A stretch of DNA of 64,000 nt from Betaproteobacteria bacterium Ga0077527 (GTDB taxonomy: Bacteria; Pseudomonadota; Gammaproteobacteria; Burkholderiales; SG8-41): positions 186,001 through 250,000 of the forward strand of contig LNDW01000020.1 in assembly GCA_001464815.1 (NCBI GenBank). The letters are read 5' to 3'. Below the pieces are notes generated by a model. The model was not told the DNA's origin. It worked only from the letters and a program-made list of their open reading frames with translations, and made no database searches. Position 1 is the stretch's first letter; each line of letters starts with the position of its first letter. The position numbers were made by a program, and so were the translations under genes. Below, one piece after another: positions 17,804 through 25,492 of this stretch.

Positions 17804-18775
17804 ATGTCGATGCTGCGCTCCATCTCGCTGCTGCTGCTCGCCGCCTTTGGCCTGTCAGCGCTTCCCGTGCTTGGCCAGGATTATCCGGCACGTCCGATCC
17901 GGCTGCTGATTCCGAACAACACCGGGTCCTCGGTGGATACCCTGGGCCGCATCTTTGCCAACACCTTCAGCCAGGTTTCCGGCCAGCAGATGGTGGTCGA
18001 CAATCGCGGCGGTGCCGGCGGCATCATCGGCATGGAGATTGGCAAGGACGCGCTGCCCGACGGCTACACCCTGGTCTCGGCCTCGACCGCGGCCATGGTG
18101 ATCGGCCCGCACATCCACAAGAAGCTGCCCTTCGATCCGCTGAAGGACTACGCCTTCATCTCGCTGTTCGGCAATACGCCTAACATTCTGGTGGTCAATC
18201 CTTCGCTGCCGGTGAAGTCGGTGAAGGAACTGATCGACTTAAACGCGAGCCGCGGCGGCAAGGCCAACATGGCCTCGGCCGGCGTCGGCTCCCAAAGCCA
18301 TCTCGCCGGCGTGATGTTCATGAACCTCGCAAAGTCCGAGGCCCTGCATGTGCCGTACAAGGGCGGAGGTGCCTCGGTCGCCGCGGTGGTGGCCGGTGAA
18401 TCGCAGTGGACCATCACCCCGGGACCGGCGGTGGCCGGCATGATCAAGGGCGGCAAGCTGCGCGCGATCGCGCACACCCTGCCCACCCGCAGCGCACTGC
18501 TCGGCGACCTGCCGGCGATCGCCGACACCGTGCCCGGCTACCAGTATGGCGGCTGGAACGGCCTGCTGGCGCCGGTGAAAACTCCCCAGCCGGTGCTCAA
18601 CAAGGTGCGCGAGCTTCTGATCAAAACCACGCAGAACGCCGATTTCCGCCGCCTGTTCGAGGCGCAGATGACCGAGGTGGTGACCAACACCCCGCAGGAA
18701 TTCCGCAAGTTCGTCGAGGCTGAGATCAAGGCGATGGGGCCGGTGGTGAAGGCCGCAGGGCTGCAAACCTTCTGA
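17804..18775 (+). CDS. Bug family (TctC-like) tripartite tricarboxylate-type substrate-binding protein
   Basis: The ATG at 17804 follows GAGGAG with correct spacing, giving 323 residues; the track's TTG start is within that site. An N-terminal signal peptide (LLLLAAFGLSALPVLG) precedes YPARPIRLLIPNNTGSSVDTLGR, the classical Bug opening, and VDNRGGAGG is the ligand-loop motif. Bug proteins are periplasmic receptors for organic acids and amides, vastly expanded in Burkholderiales and often present without their permease genes, as here. The ligand is unknown. A strong bidirectional terminator follows. Confidence 0.93.
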   Translation: MSMLRSISLLLLAAFGLSALPVLGQDYPARPIRLLIPNNTGSSVDTLGRIFANTFSQVSGQQMVVDNRGGAGGIIGMEIGKDALPDGYTLVSASTAAMVIGPHIHKKLPFDPLKDYAFISLFGNTPNILVVNPSLPVKSVKELIDLNASRGGKANMASAGVGSQSHLAGVMFMNLAKSEALHVPYKGGGASVAAVVAGESQWTITPGPAVAGMIKGGKLRAIAHTLPTRSALLGDLPAIADTVPGYQYGGWNGLLAPVKTPQPVLNKVRELLIKTTQNADFRRLFEAQMTEVVTNTPQEFRKFVEAEIKAMGPVVKAAGLQTF

Positions 18776-18793
18776 GCAGCGCCCGGTTGTGAC

Positions 18794-18825
18794 AAACAAG
18801 GGCGGCTGCGGCCGCCTTTGTTTTT
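18794..18825. terminator. Bidirectional terminator between Bug and selenoprotein genes
   Basis: AAACAAGGGCGGC and GCCGCCTTTGTTT pair into a 13-bp stem with one G-U and a 4-nt loop, followed by T residues on the plus strand and flanked by A residues on the other side. It lies between two convergent genes, so it probably serves both. Confidence 0.8.
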
Positions 18826-19397
18826 CAGAGAACCGGGTTTCCACCCGCTGCCGCCATCGCCGCGACCAGTTCACCCTGCTTCGCCGAAAGTGTCTTCAGC
18901 CAGCGCTGACCGCCGAAGGTAAAACCGATCCAGTAGCCGAGTTCGACAAGCTCGGGTTCGCTGAACTCGCCCTTCAACTGCGCCCACAAGGCATCATCAG
19001 CCTGATTGGGGTCGTACATGATCGCGTCGGCGTAACGCAGCGCGATTTTTTCACGCTCGCTGAACTTGGCTGATTTTTCATACTGCATCAGCTCCGCCAT
19101 CTTGCTGTCTGCCTGCCGCGCGGACCGCGCGGTGCCCTGATTGCTTCAGTAGCCGCATTCGATGGTGAAGGCGACGTAGGCGCGCAGCGTTTCCTTGAGG
19201 TCGTGCTCAAGCACACCGGCGCCGTTGTCGAACAGCATTTCCCGGGTCTGCGTGAACGAACGCATGACATCGGGCTGGTGGGCGCGGATCGCCTGGTTTT
19301 CAGGGCCGGGACGGCCGGCGGCAATGGCCTCGTCCAGCCAGCGGCGGATTTGCGGGTCGGTCACGGCATCGGGAGTCACATAACTGATGCGGGCCAT
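18825..19397 (-). CDS. Carboxymuconolactone decarboxylase/AhpD-family protein with in-frame UGA, predicted selenoprotein
   Basis: The track shows two ORFs (19146..19439 and 18825..19100), but they lie in one frame separated by a single TGA at 19148-19146. Read through, they give a 190-residue CMD/AhpD-family protein from the ATG at 19397 (GGAG ahead). The TGA falls at residue 84 in the redox motif, ECGY-U-SNQG, exactly where the second Cys of CxxC belongs. Conserved family sequence continues after it: FSEREKIALRYADAI, DDALWAQL and ELGYWIGFTFGGQRW. A SECIS-like hairpin starts 13 nt after the UGA. AhpD-type proteins are thiol or selenol peroxidases. The alternatives are a nonsense mutation or a sequencing error. 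Selenocysteine machinery is not in the window. Confidence 0.78.
19116..19132 (-). promoter_or_regulatory. Putative bacterial SECIS element
   Basis: In the mRNA, CCGCGC and GCGCGG pair perfectly around a GGUCC loop. There are 19 nt between the UGA and the apical loop. Bacterial SECIS elements are small hairpins just downstream of the UGA with a G among the first loop bases, and the E. coli formate dehydrogenase SECIS has a similar GGUC-containing loop. The stem is GC-only, so a chance hairpin in GC-rich coding sequence is not excluded. Confidence 0.7.
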
Positions 19398-19495
19398 GTT
19401 GCGTCTCCATTCATGGATTGTGATGGTGTCATCATGCACAAGCGGGCATCGCGTTACAATCGCGCCTCCCGAAAATCCGCCGCGGAGACCGCGTT

Positions 19496-20485
19496 TTGAA
19501 AGCCCTGATCGTCCATGAGCATGGCCCGCTCGACAACCTGAAGCTCGAAGAAGCCGCTGATCCGGTACCCGGCCCCGGCCAGGTGCTGATCGATGTACAT
19601 GCCGCCAGCGTCAATTTCCCCGACCTGCTGGTGATCGCCGGCACCTACCAGATCCTGCCGCCGCTGCCGTTCAGCCCGGGCAAGGATATGGCCGGCGTCG
19701 TCGCCGCGGTCGGCCCCGGCGTGACCGCGGTACAGCCCGGCGACCGCGTCGCGGCGCAAAACGAATACGGCGCCTACGCACAAAAATGCGTGGTGCCGCA
19801 GCACAACTGCTACCCAATGCCGGAGTCAATGTCCTTTGACGACGCCGCGGCGATGGGCATCGCCTACCCGACCGCGCACTTCTCACTTGTCGAGCGCGGT
19901 CGCTACCAGCCGGGCGAAACAGTGCTGATCAACGGTGCGGCCGGCGGTGTCGGCATCGCCACCATCCAGGTCGCCAAGGCGCTGGGCGCCACCGTGGTGG
20001 CCAGTGTAAGCAGTGCGGAAAAAGGCATGCTCGCCAAGGCCAACGGCGCCGACCACGTGATCCGCACCGATGTACCGAATCTGCGCGACGCCTTCCGCGA
20101 CCAGATCTACGCCGCGGTGGGCAAGCGCGGCATCGACATCATCGTTGATCCGGTGGGTGGCGACGTCTTCGATGCCAGCCTGCGCGTGATTGCATGGTCG
20201 GGACGCATCATCGTTGTCGGTTTTGCCGAAGGCCGCATCCCAGAGGTCAAGGCCGGCCACCTGCTGGTGAAAAACATTTCGCTGATCGGATTGCAGTACA
20301 GTGCTTATCGCGACCGCAAGCCCGAGCAGGTGCAGCGCGTGCAGGGTGAACTGTTCGACTGGTACGTGCAGGGCAAAATCAAACCCCATGTCATGGGCGC
20401 CTGGCCGCTGGCGCAATACCGCGAGGCGCTGGCCACGGTGCGTGACCGCAAGGTGGTCGGCAAGGTGGTAATCAAGATGCGCTGA
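19496..20485 (+). CDS. NADPH:quinone oxidoreductase family, zinc-type MDR protein
   Basis: The 329-residue protein belongs to the medium-chain dehydrogenase/reductase superfamily, quinone reductase branch. It has GPGQVLIDVHAASVNFPD, FSPGKDMAGVVAAVG and the nucleotide motif INGAAGGVGIATIQ, and lacks the Cys ligands of zinc-dependent ADHs. It probably reduces quinones or enoyl substrates with NADPH. The start is a TTG at 19496 with GGAG ahead. It is divergent from the predicted selenoprotein gene (98-nt gap), which suggests a shared redox context. Confidence 0.9.
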   Translation: MKALIVHEHGPLDNLKLEEAADPVPGPGQVLIDVHAASVNFPDLLVIAGTYQILPPLPFSPGKDMAGVVAAVGPGVTAVQPGDRVAAQNEYGAYAQKCVVPQHNCYPMPESMSFDDAAAMGIAYPTAHFSLVERGRYQPGETVLINGAAGGVGIATIQVAKALGATVVASVSSAEKGMLAKANGADHVIRTDVPNLRDAFRDQIYAAVGKRGIDIIVDPVGGDVFDASLRVIAWSGRIIVVGFAEGRIPEVKAGHLLVKNISLIGLQYSAYRDRKPEQVQRVQGELFDWYVQGKIKPHVMGAWPLAQYREALATVRDRKVVGKVVIKMR

Positions 20486-20501
20486 GGATGGCGCAAAATG
20501 A

Positions 20502-21242
20502 TCAGCCTTTCAGCATCAGCGGCAGTCCGCTGAGGATCAGCACCACGCACACCGTTCTGCGGAAGGTGGTCTCGCTCAAACCGGTGTGAATGCGATCGCC
20601 GATGAAAATGCCGGCGAGCATGAACGGCAGCGCTGCCGTGAACAGCAGCAGCGATTCGCGGCCGAACTCGCCCACCGCCCAGTAACCGATCCCGCGCACC
20701 ACCGCCAGCGTCATCATCAGCGCCGCCAGCGTGCCGCGGAACTGCTCCTTGGTGACGCGGATCGCGTCCATGTAGATGGCGAAGAAAATGCTCGCCATGG
20801 TACCGAACAGGGTGCCCACCGCGCCGGCGAGAAAACTCGCCAGTGTCGCCACCGCGCGCGGGGTCTCCAGCTTGCTGCCGCGGAAAGTCTGCCACAACGC
20901 ATGCGCGCCGTAGGCGCTGACCAGAAGGCCGAGGCCGCGGGTGAGCCAGGCCGCATCGAGGGTCTTGAACAGCCACAACCCGGCAAGGATGCCGATCATG
21001 CACGAGGGCAGGATCTTCAGGATCATCGGCAGTGACACATGACGCCGGTCCTTGCCGAACAGCGTGGCCGAGGACGAGATGGTGAGCAGCGTCCACACCG
21101 GCACCAGCACCTTCATCGGGATCACCAGCGCCAGCAGCGGCATCGCGGCAAAACCGCCGAAGCCGGTGCTGCCGCGCAGCGCGTAACTCCCGACCAGCAC
21201 CACCGCGCAATACAGCCACGCCCCCGTGGACAATTCGATCAC
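20502..21242 (-). CDS. Sulfite exporter TauE/SafE family membrane protein
   Basis: The 246-residue protein has about eight TM segments and the duplicated TauE/SafE pattern (GSYALRGSTGFGGFAAMPLLALVIP and AVGTLFGTMASIFFAIY). The family includes exporters or importers of organosulfonates and other anions, and the substrate cannot be assigned. It overlaps the upstream GntR gene by an ATGA and lies opposite the Gfo/creatininase/Bug cluster, so it may move a substrate or product of that pathway. Confidence 0.87.
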   Translation of the reverse strand: MIELSTGAWLYCAVVLVGSYALRGSTGFGGFAAMPLLALVIPMKVLVPVWTLLTISSSATLFGKDRRHVSLPMILKILPSCMIGILAGLWLFKTLDAAWLTRGLGLLVSAYGAHALWQTFRGSKLETPRAVATLASFLAGAVGTLFGTMASIFFAIYMDAIRVTKEQFRGTLAALMMTLAVVRGIGYWAVGEFGRESLLLFTAALPFMLAGIFIGDRIHTGLSETTFRRTVCVVLILSGLPLMLKG

Positions 21243-21937
21243 CGCCCCGCAGCCTGGAGCTCGATCAGGCGCATCACCTCGGTGGCCGCGCCCTGCGCCT
21301 CTTCACGCGTCAGGCGCTCGGCGGCTTCGCCGTCACGCTTGCGGATTGCGGCGAGCATCGCGCGCAGCGCCTTCACACTCTCCTTCGAGCGGCTGTCAGA
21401 ACGTTTCGGGTGCGAGAGCCCCAGCGCGCGCCAGCGCCAGATGCGCGCATGCAGCGTGCCGAGCATCGATGACAGCGTCTCGCTGCCGGCGCCCTCGAAC
21501 AGCACCGCGTAAAAACGGTTCTTGGTTTCCAGCACCTCCTGCGCATCGCCGCGCTCGTAGGCGCCGGCCACCACATCCAGTGCCTGCGCCAGGCGTTTCA
21601 GCTCGGCATCGCCGGCGTTCTGCACGAACAGCCGTGCGGCGAGCCCTTCCAGCACGGCGCGTATGGTGTAGAGGTCCTTGGCTTCGGCCAGAGACAGCTC
21701 GCGCACCACCGGCCCCTTGTTCGGCACGTTGGCGATCAGGCCTTCGCTCTCGAGCTGGCGCAGCGCCTCGCGGATCACCGTGCGCGACACGCCCATCATT
21801 TCGGTCAGCTCGCGTTCGGTCAGCCGTGCGCCCGGCGCCAGCCGGCCGTCGATGATGGCGCGGCGCAGTCCGTCCAGTACCTGCAGCCGCAACGGCGCGG
21901 CAAGCTTCTGAATTTCATCGAGTTTTGGTGGAACCAT
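21239..21937 (-). CDS. GntR family regulator, FCD subfamily
   Basis: The true start is near 21937 (MVPPKLDEIQKLAAPLRLQVLDGL), giving 232 residues; the 596-residue track version runs through the divergent oxidoreductase gene. The N-terminal winged HTH reads RLTERELTEMMGVSRTVIREALRQLESEGL, and the C-terminus is an all-helical FCD ligand domain (AKDLYTIRAVLEGLAARL onwards). FCD regulators respond to small organic acids. It overlaps the TauE gene by 4 nt and faces the catabolic cluster, with an inverted repeat between them. The start lacks a clear Shine-Dalgarno. Confidence 0.93.
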   Translation of the reverse strand: MVPPKLDEIQKLAAPLRLQVLDGLRRAIIDGRLAPGARLTERELTEMMGVSRTVIREALRQLESEGLIANVPNKGPVVRELSLAEAKDLYTIRAVLEGLAARLFVQNAGDAELKRLAQALDVVAGAYERGDAQEVLETKNRFYAVLFEGAGSETLSSMLGTLHARIWRWRALGLSHPKRSDSRSKESVKALRAMLAAIRKRDGEAAERLTREEAQGAATEVMRLIELQAAGR

Positions 21938-21974
21938 GGCCGGCAGTTTAGCGCAGTTGACCCTACTCGTAATA

Positions 21975-21993
21975 CCGTAATACGATATTACGG
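21975..21993. promoter_or_regulatory. GntR operator candidate (8-3-8 inverted repeat)
   Basis: CCGTAATACGATATTACGG has perfect 8-bp arms around a 3-bp centre. An extra half-like CGTAATAC lies directly upstream. It is 38 nt from the GntR start and 83 nt from the Gfo/Idh/MocA start, a classic place for an autoregulated divergent operator. It is AT-rich against a GC-rich background. Confidence 0.75.
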
Positions 21994-22075
21994 TTCGCCT
22001 TCCAATCCCCAATCCCGTTACCGGCGGGCTTCCAAAAAAGCCGAGCCGGCAAACCATCCTGAGGAGCATGCAAGC

Positions 22076-23158
22076 ATGAGCACCCCCGTCAAAGTCGGCA
22101 TCGTCGGCCTCGGCCGCTGGGCCAAGGTCCTGACCCGCGCCGCAAAACAGTCGAACAAGGTCCAGATCGTCGCCGGCTACAGCCGCTCGCAGGAAAAGCG
22201 CGATGCCTTCGCCGCCGAGATGGGCGTGCCGGCGGTGCCCGACATGCAGACCATGCTGGCCAACCCCGAGATCAAGGGCGTGATCCTGACCGTGCCCAAC
22301 GAGCAGCATCTGCCGATGGCCGAGATCGTCGCCAAGGGCGGCAAACATGTGTACACCGAAAAACCGATCTCGCAGACGCTGGAAGACGGCCTGAAAATCG
22401 AAGCGCTGCAGAAGCAGTACGGCATCACCGTCACCGTCGGCCACAGCGCGCGCCTGATGGCCGGCATCCGCATCATCAAGGAAAAAATCGACGCCGGCGA
22501 ACTCGGCCGCGTCGCTTTCATGGAAGCCAACTTTTCCAATGAACGCGCGCTGGAACTGACGCCGCAGACCTGGCGCTGGTACAAGGACCGCGCGCCCGGC
22601 GGCCCGCTGTCGCAGCTCGCGATCCACCAGTTCGACGTGCTGCACATGCTCGGCGGTGAAGTGCAGGAAGTCTCCTCGATGGCCTCCAAGCTGTCGCCGG
22701 TCGGCGCCGAGGTGGACGACCAGTCGATGACCCTGGTGCGCTTCAAGGACGGCAAGATCGGGTATGTCGGCTCCTGCTGGACCTCGCCCGGCATCTTCTC
22801 GGTGCGCGTGTTCGGCTCCAAGGGCCTGATGCACTACGAAATCGACTTCGGCACCTGGGACACCCCGCACCTGCTGCATGACAATTCCGTGCTCTACATC
22901 CAGCGCGGCAAGGACGGCTGGGCCAAGCGCGAGGACATCAAGCTGCCCGAGTCCGACATGTTCCGCGCCGAACTCGAGGCCTTCGCCGGCAGCTGCATCT
23001 CCGGCAAGACGAATGAACTGACCGCGCACAACGGCAACGTCGCGGTGGCGATGACCAACGCCGCGCTGAAATCAATCGACCGCAAGGGCCAGTGCGTCAG
23101 CATCGAAGAAGTGATGAACGACGCCCGCGCCAAGAACGACTCGAAGCGCGCCGCCTGA
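22076..23158 (+). CDS. Gfo/Idh/MocA family oxidoreductase (first of two)
   Basis: The 360-residue protein starts with a Rossmann NAD(P) motif (VGIVGLGRWAKVL), carries YTEKPISQ (the family EKP motif holding a catalytic Lys) and a C-terminal alpha/beta domain (GGPLSQLAIHQFDVLHMLGGEV). Members oxidise or reduce sugar-like hydroxyl and keto groups. It is the first gene of a six-gene plus-strand cluster under the GntR-type operator and is 16 nt from the creatininase-fold gene. The substrate is unknown. Confidence 0.92.
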   Translation: MSTPVKVGIVGLGRWAKVLTRAAKQSNKVQIVAGYSRSQEKRDAFAAEMGVPAVPDMQTMLANPEIKGVILTVPNEQHLPMAEIVAKGGKHVYTEKPISQTLEDGLKIEALQKQYGITVTVGHSARLMAGIRIIKEKIDAGELGRVAFMEANFSNERALELTPQTWRWYKDRAPGGPLSQLAIHQFDVLHMLGGEVQEVSSMASKLSPVGAEVDDQSMTLVRFKDGKIGYVGSCWTSPGIFSVRVFGSKGLMHYEIDFGTWDTPHLLHDNSVLYIQRGKDGWAKREDIKLPESDMFRAELEAFAGSCISGKTNELTAHNGNVAVAMTNAALKSIDRKGQCVSIEEVMNDARAKNDSKRAA

Positions 23159-23173
23159 ATCTGGAGACCGACC

Positions 23174-23983
23174 ATGGCCAAACTCGCCACCCGTTACTTC
23201 ATCGACCTCACCCAGCCCGAGGTCGCCGCACAGCTGAAAAAAAATCCGCTGGTGATCCTGCCCGCGGGCAGCGTCGAGCAGCACGGCCCGCACCTGCCCA
23301 CCGGGACTGACATCTATGCCGCCAATGTCATCGGCCACGCGGTGGCCGAGCGCATGGACGGCCTGGTGCTGCCCGGCGGCCCGCTGGGTGTGACGCCGAT
23401 GCACATGCCCTTCGAGGGCACGATCACGCTGTCGCCCGACACCTACCAGCGCGTCGTTACCGAAACCTGCGCCTCGACCGCACAGCACGGCGCGAAACGC
23501 CTGTTGATCCTGAACTGGCATGAAGGCAACATTCCGTCGCTGGCGATTGCCTCGGAAAAGCTGCACCGCGAAGTCGGCATGAGCGTGATCGTGGTCCAGG
23601 CCTGCTACGTCGCCGCCGAACTCTATGGCCACGACTGCGGCGGCCTCACCCACGGCGGCGAAATTGAGGCGCTGGCGGTGCTCGCATACCAGCCCGAGCT
23701 GGTGCACCTCGACCGCATCGATTACTCCTCCGACCACAGCCACGGCCGCAAATGGGACCGCCTGCGCCGCACCCACAGCTACCAGCCGGTGCTGCGCGAC
23801 ATCAAAACCATCGCGGCAACGGGCTGGTATGGTTCACCCGAACACGCCACCGCCGCCAAGGGCCTGAAGATGCTCAACGACATCGCCGACGCCATTGCCA
23901 GGGAATGCGGCGATATTTTTGCGCTGCTCGACGAGGCGCAGGGCGGCACCGCTGAAATCAAACATCTGAAAGTGGCCAGCTGA
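23174..23983 (+). CDS. Creatininase family amidohydrolase
   Basis: The 269-residue protein has the creatininase signature GSVEQHGPHLPTGTD with metal ligands Glu35, His37 and Asp46, and further ligands in NWHEGN and THGGEIEALAVL. Family members are metal-dependent hydrolases that open cyclic amides or cleave formamides (creatininase, ArfB, MftE). The location between a Gfo/Idh/MocA enzyme and a cupin suggests a ring-opening or deformylation step in an uncharacterised pathway. Length fits the family. Confidence 0.92.
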   Translation: MAKLATRYFIDLTQPEVAAQLKKNPLVILPAGSVEQHGPHLPTGTDIYAANVIGHAVAERMDGLVLPGGPLGVTPMHMPFEGTITLSPDTYQRVVTETCASTAQHGAKRLLILNWHEGNIPSLAIASEKLHREVGMSVIVVQACYVAAELYGHDCGGLTHGGEIEALAVLAYQPELVHLDRIDYSSDHSHGRKWDRLRRTHSYQPVLRDIKTIAATGWYGSPEHATAAKGLKMLNDIADAIARECGDIFALLDEAQGGTAEIKHLKVAS

Positions 23984-23985
23984 TC

Positions 23986-24369
23986 ATGGCGCGCGTCCTT
24001 ACGCAGGTTGACGCCAAAAGCATGGGCCTGCCCGGCCGCAAATCGCTGGAGATTGTTTCCGGCGAAAAAGGCTCGCAGGCGGTGACACTGCGCCTGGTTG
24101 AAATCCCGCCGGCCAAACCCGGTGACGCGCCGCGAGGCAAACACTTTCACCAGGGCTTCGAGGAATGTATTCATGTGATGTCCGGCAAAGGCTGCACCGA
24201 GGCCGACAGCGGCAGCTATCCGCTGAAAGCCGGTGACACCATCCTGATTCCTTCGGGCGAGAAGCACGCCACGCGCAATACCGGCAACGAACCGCTGGTG
24301 CTGCTGTGTTTCTTCCCGGTGGCGGACATCAGCCAGCGCACGCAGGAAACTGCACCTCTTAAAAGCTAG
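23986..24369 (+). CDS. Cupin domain-containing protein
   Basis: The 127-residue single-domain cupin has motif 1 as GKHFHQGFEECIHVMSGKG and motif 2 as ILIPSGEKHATRN, so the His/Glu metal ligands are present. It starts 2 nt after the creatininase stop, implying translational coupling. Small cupins of this type act as isomerases, dioxygenases or binding proteins. Its TAG stop is part of a long inverted repeat that follows. Confidence 0.88.
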   Translation: MARVLTQVDAKSMGLPGRKSLEIVSGEKGSQAVTLRLVEIPPAKPGDAPRGKHFHQGFEECIHVMSGKGCTEADSGSYPLKAGDTILIPSGEKHATRNTGNEPLVLLCFFPVADISQRTQETAPLKS

Positions 24370-24472
24370 CCACAGAGGTCACAGAGAACACAGAGAACTG
24401 CAAAAGCTACTCAACAAGATGCTCGCGGCATCGTCGTGGGTTTTCTCTGTGATCTCCGTGTCCTCTGTGGCT
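24368..24472. repeat. CACAGAG-type long inverted repeat, copy 1
   Basis: AGCCACAGAGGTCACAGAGA... and its imperfect reverse complement ...CTCTGTGGCT form about 30-bp arms around a 45-nt centre. A second copy lies at 42229..42346. It looks like a mobile intergenic palindrome (REP/MITE-like); the upstream cupin gene takes its TAG stop from its edge. Confidence 0.75.
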
Positions 24473-24486
24473 TAAAAGGTTTTCAA

Positions 24487-25464
24487 ATGACCATTGACGT
24501 TCTTTGCCTCCGCCCCGAAGCTGATTTCACCCGTGTCGGCGTCATACCGCCCAAAAACATCAACATCGCCTATCGCAAGCCGGATGATGCCGACCTGCCG
24601 GCACTGATGAAGCAAGCCCGCGCGCTGCTGATTCCCGCGGTCGGCCCGAAACTGCCGGCAGCACTGTTCGAAGGCACAACCGTAAAGATGGTGCAAATCA
24701 CCGGCGCCGGCGTGGACCGTCTTGACGAGGCGGCGCTGAAAAAACTCGGCATCCCAGTCGCCAACGTCCCCGGCGGCAGCAACAGCGCGCTGGCCGAATA
24801 CACCACCACCTGCGCATCCGTCCTGCTGCGCCGTTTTGCCTGGGCCGATGCGGAGATCAAGAAAGGCAACTATGTGCCTTTCCGCAACCGCATGATGGCC
24901 GACAACCTGGCCGGCATCGACGGCGCGACCGTCGGCGTGGTCGGCATGGGCGTGATCGGCATGGCAGTGGCGCAGGCGTTTCACCGCATCGGCTGCCGCA
25001 TCGTCTATTTCGACCCGGCGCTCAAAGACAAGTCACAGGCCGAGGCAATAAACGCCAAAGCCTTGCCACTGGATGAGTTGCTCAAAAACTCCGACGTGGT
25101 CACTCTGCACGTACCGCTAATACCGGCGACGACAAACCTGATTGGCTCCGCGCAACTCACGCTGATGAAACCTGAAGCCGTGCTGATCAACGGCGCCCGC
25201 GGCGGCGTGGTCGATGAGGCGGCGCTGGCGCAGGCCCTGCGCGAAAAACGCATCGCCGGTGCTGCGGTCGATGTCTACACCATCGAACCTGCTCCCGCTG
25301 ACAACCCGCTGTTGAAGCTTGAAGGTGAAGCCGCTTCCCGCCTGCTGCTGACTCCGCATGTCGCTGGTGTCACCCGCCAGTCGGCGGCCTTCCTGTTCAA
25401 GGCTGCCTGGGAAAACGTCCAGCATGTGCTGGGCGGCGGTGCGGCAGCGAATCGCGTCTACTAG
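24487..25464 (+). CDS. D-2-hydroxyacid dehydrogenase
   Basis: The ATG at 24487 (MTIDVLCLRPEADF) gives 325 residues; the track's longer N-terminus is encoded by the upstream repeat. The NAD motif is GVVGMGVIGMAVA, and the catalytic Arg, Glu and His lie in NGARGGVVDE, VDVYTIEP and TPHVAG. These enzymes interconvert 2-hydroxy and 2-keto acids with NAD(P)H. It sits within the GntR-linked cluster, separated from the cupin by the repeat element. Confidence 0.93.
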   Translation: MTIDVLCLRPEADFTRVGVIPPKNINIAYRKPDDADLPALMKQARALLIPAVGPKLPAALFEGTTVKMVQITGAGVDRLDEAALKKLGIPVANVPGGSNSALAEYTTTCASVLLRRFAWADAEIKKGNYVPFRNRMMADNLAGIDGATVGVVGMGVIGMAVAQAFHRIGCRIVYFDPALKDKSQAEAINAKALPLDELLKNSDVVTLHVPLIPATTNLIGSAQLTLMKPEAVLINGARGGVVDEAALAQALREKRIAGAAVDVYTIEPAPADNPLLKLEGEAASRLLLTPHVAGVTRQSAAFLFKAAWENVQHVLGGGAAANRVY

Positions 25465-25492
25465 AATACGGGGCTCATCAGGAGGAGCCCCT

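Noticed and set aside
18825-19100. Stand-alone 91-residue CMD-like ORF
   Set aside because: It starts mid-domain and is in frame with the upstream half across a single TGA; it is treated as the C-terminal part of one recoded gene.
21239-23029. 596-residue GntR ORF
   Set aside because: Its N-terminal 360 residues are antisense to the Gfo/Idh/MocA gene; the GntR domain starts at about 21937.
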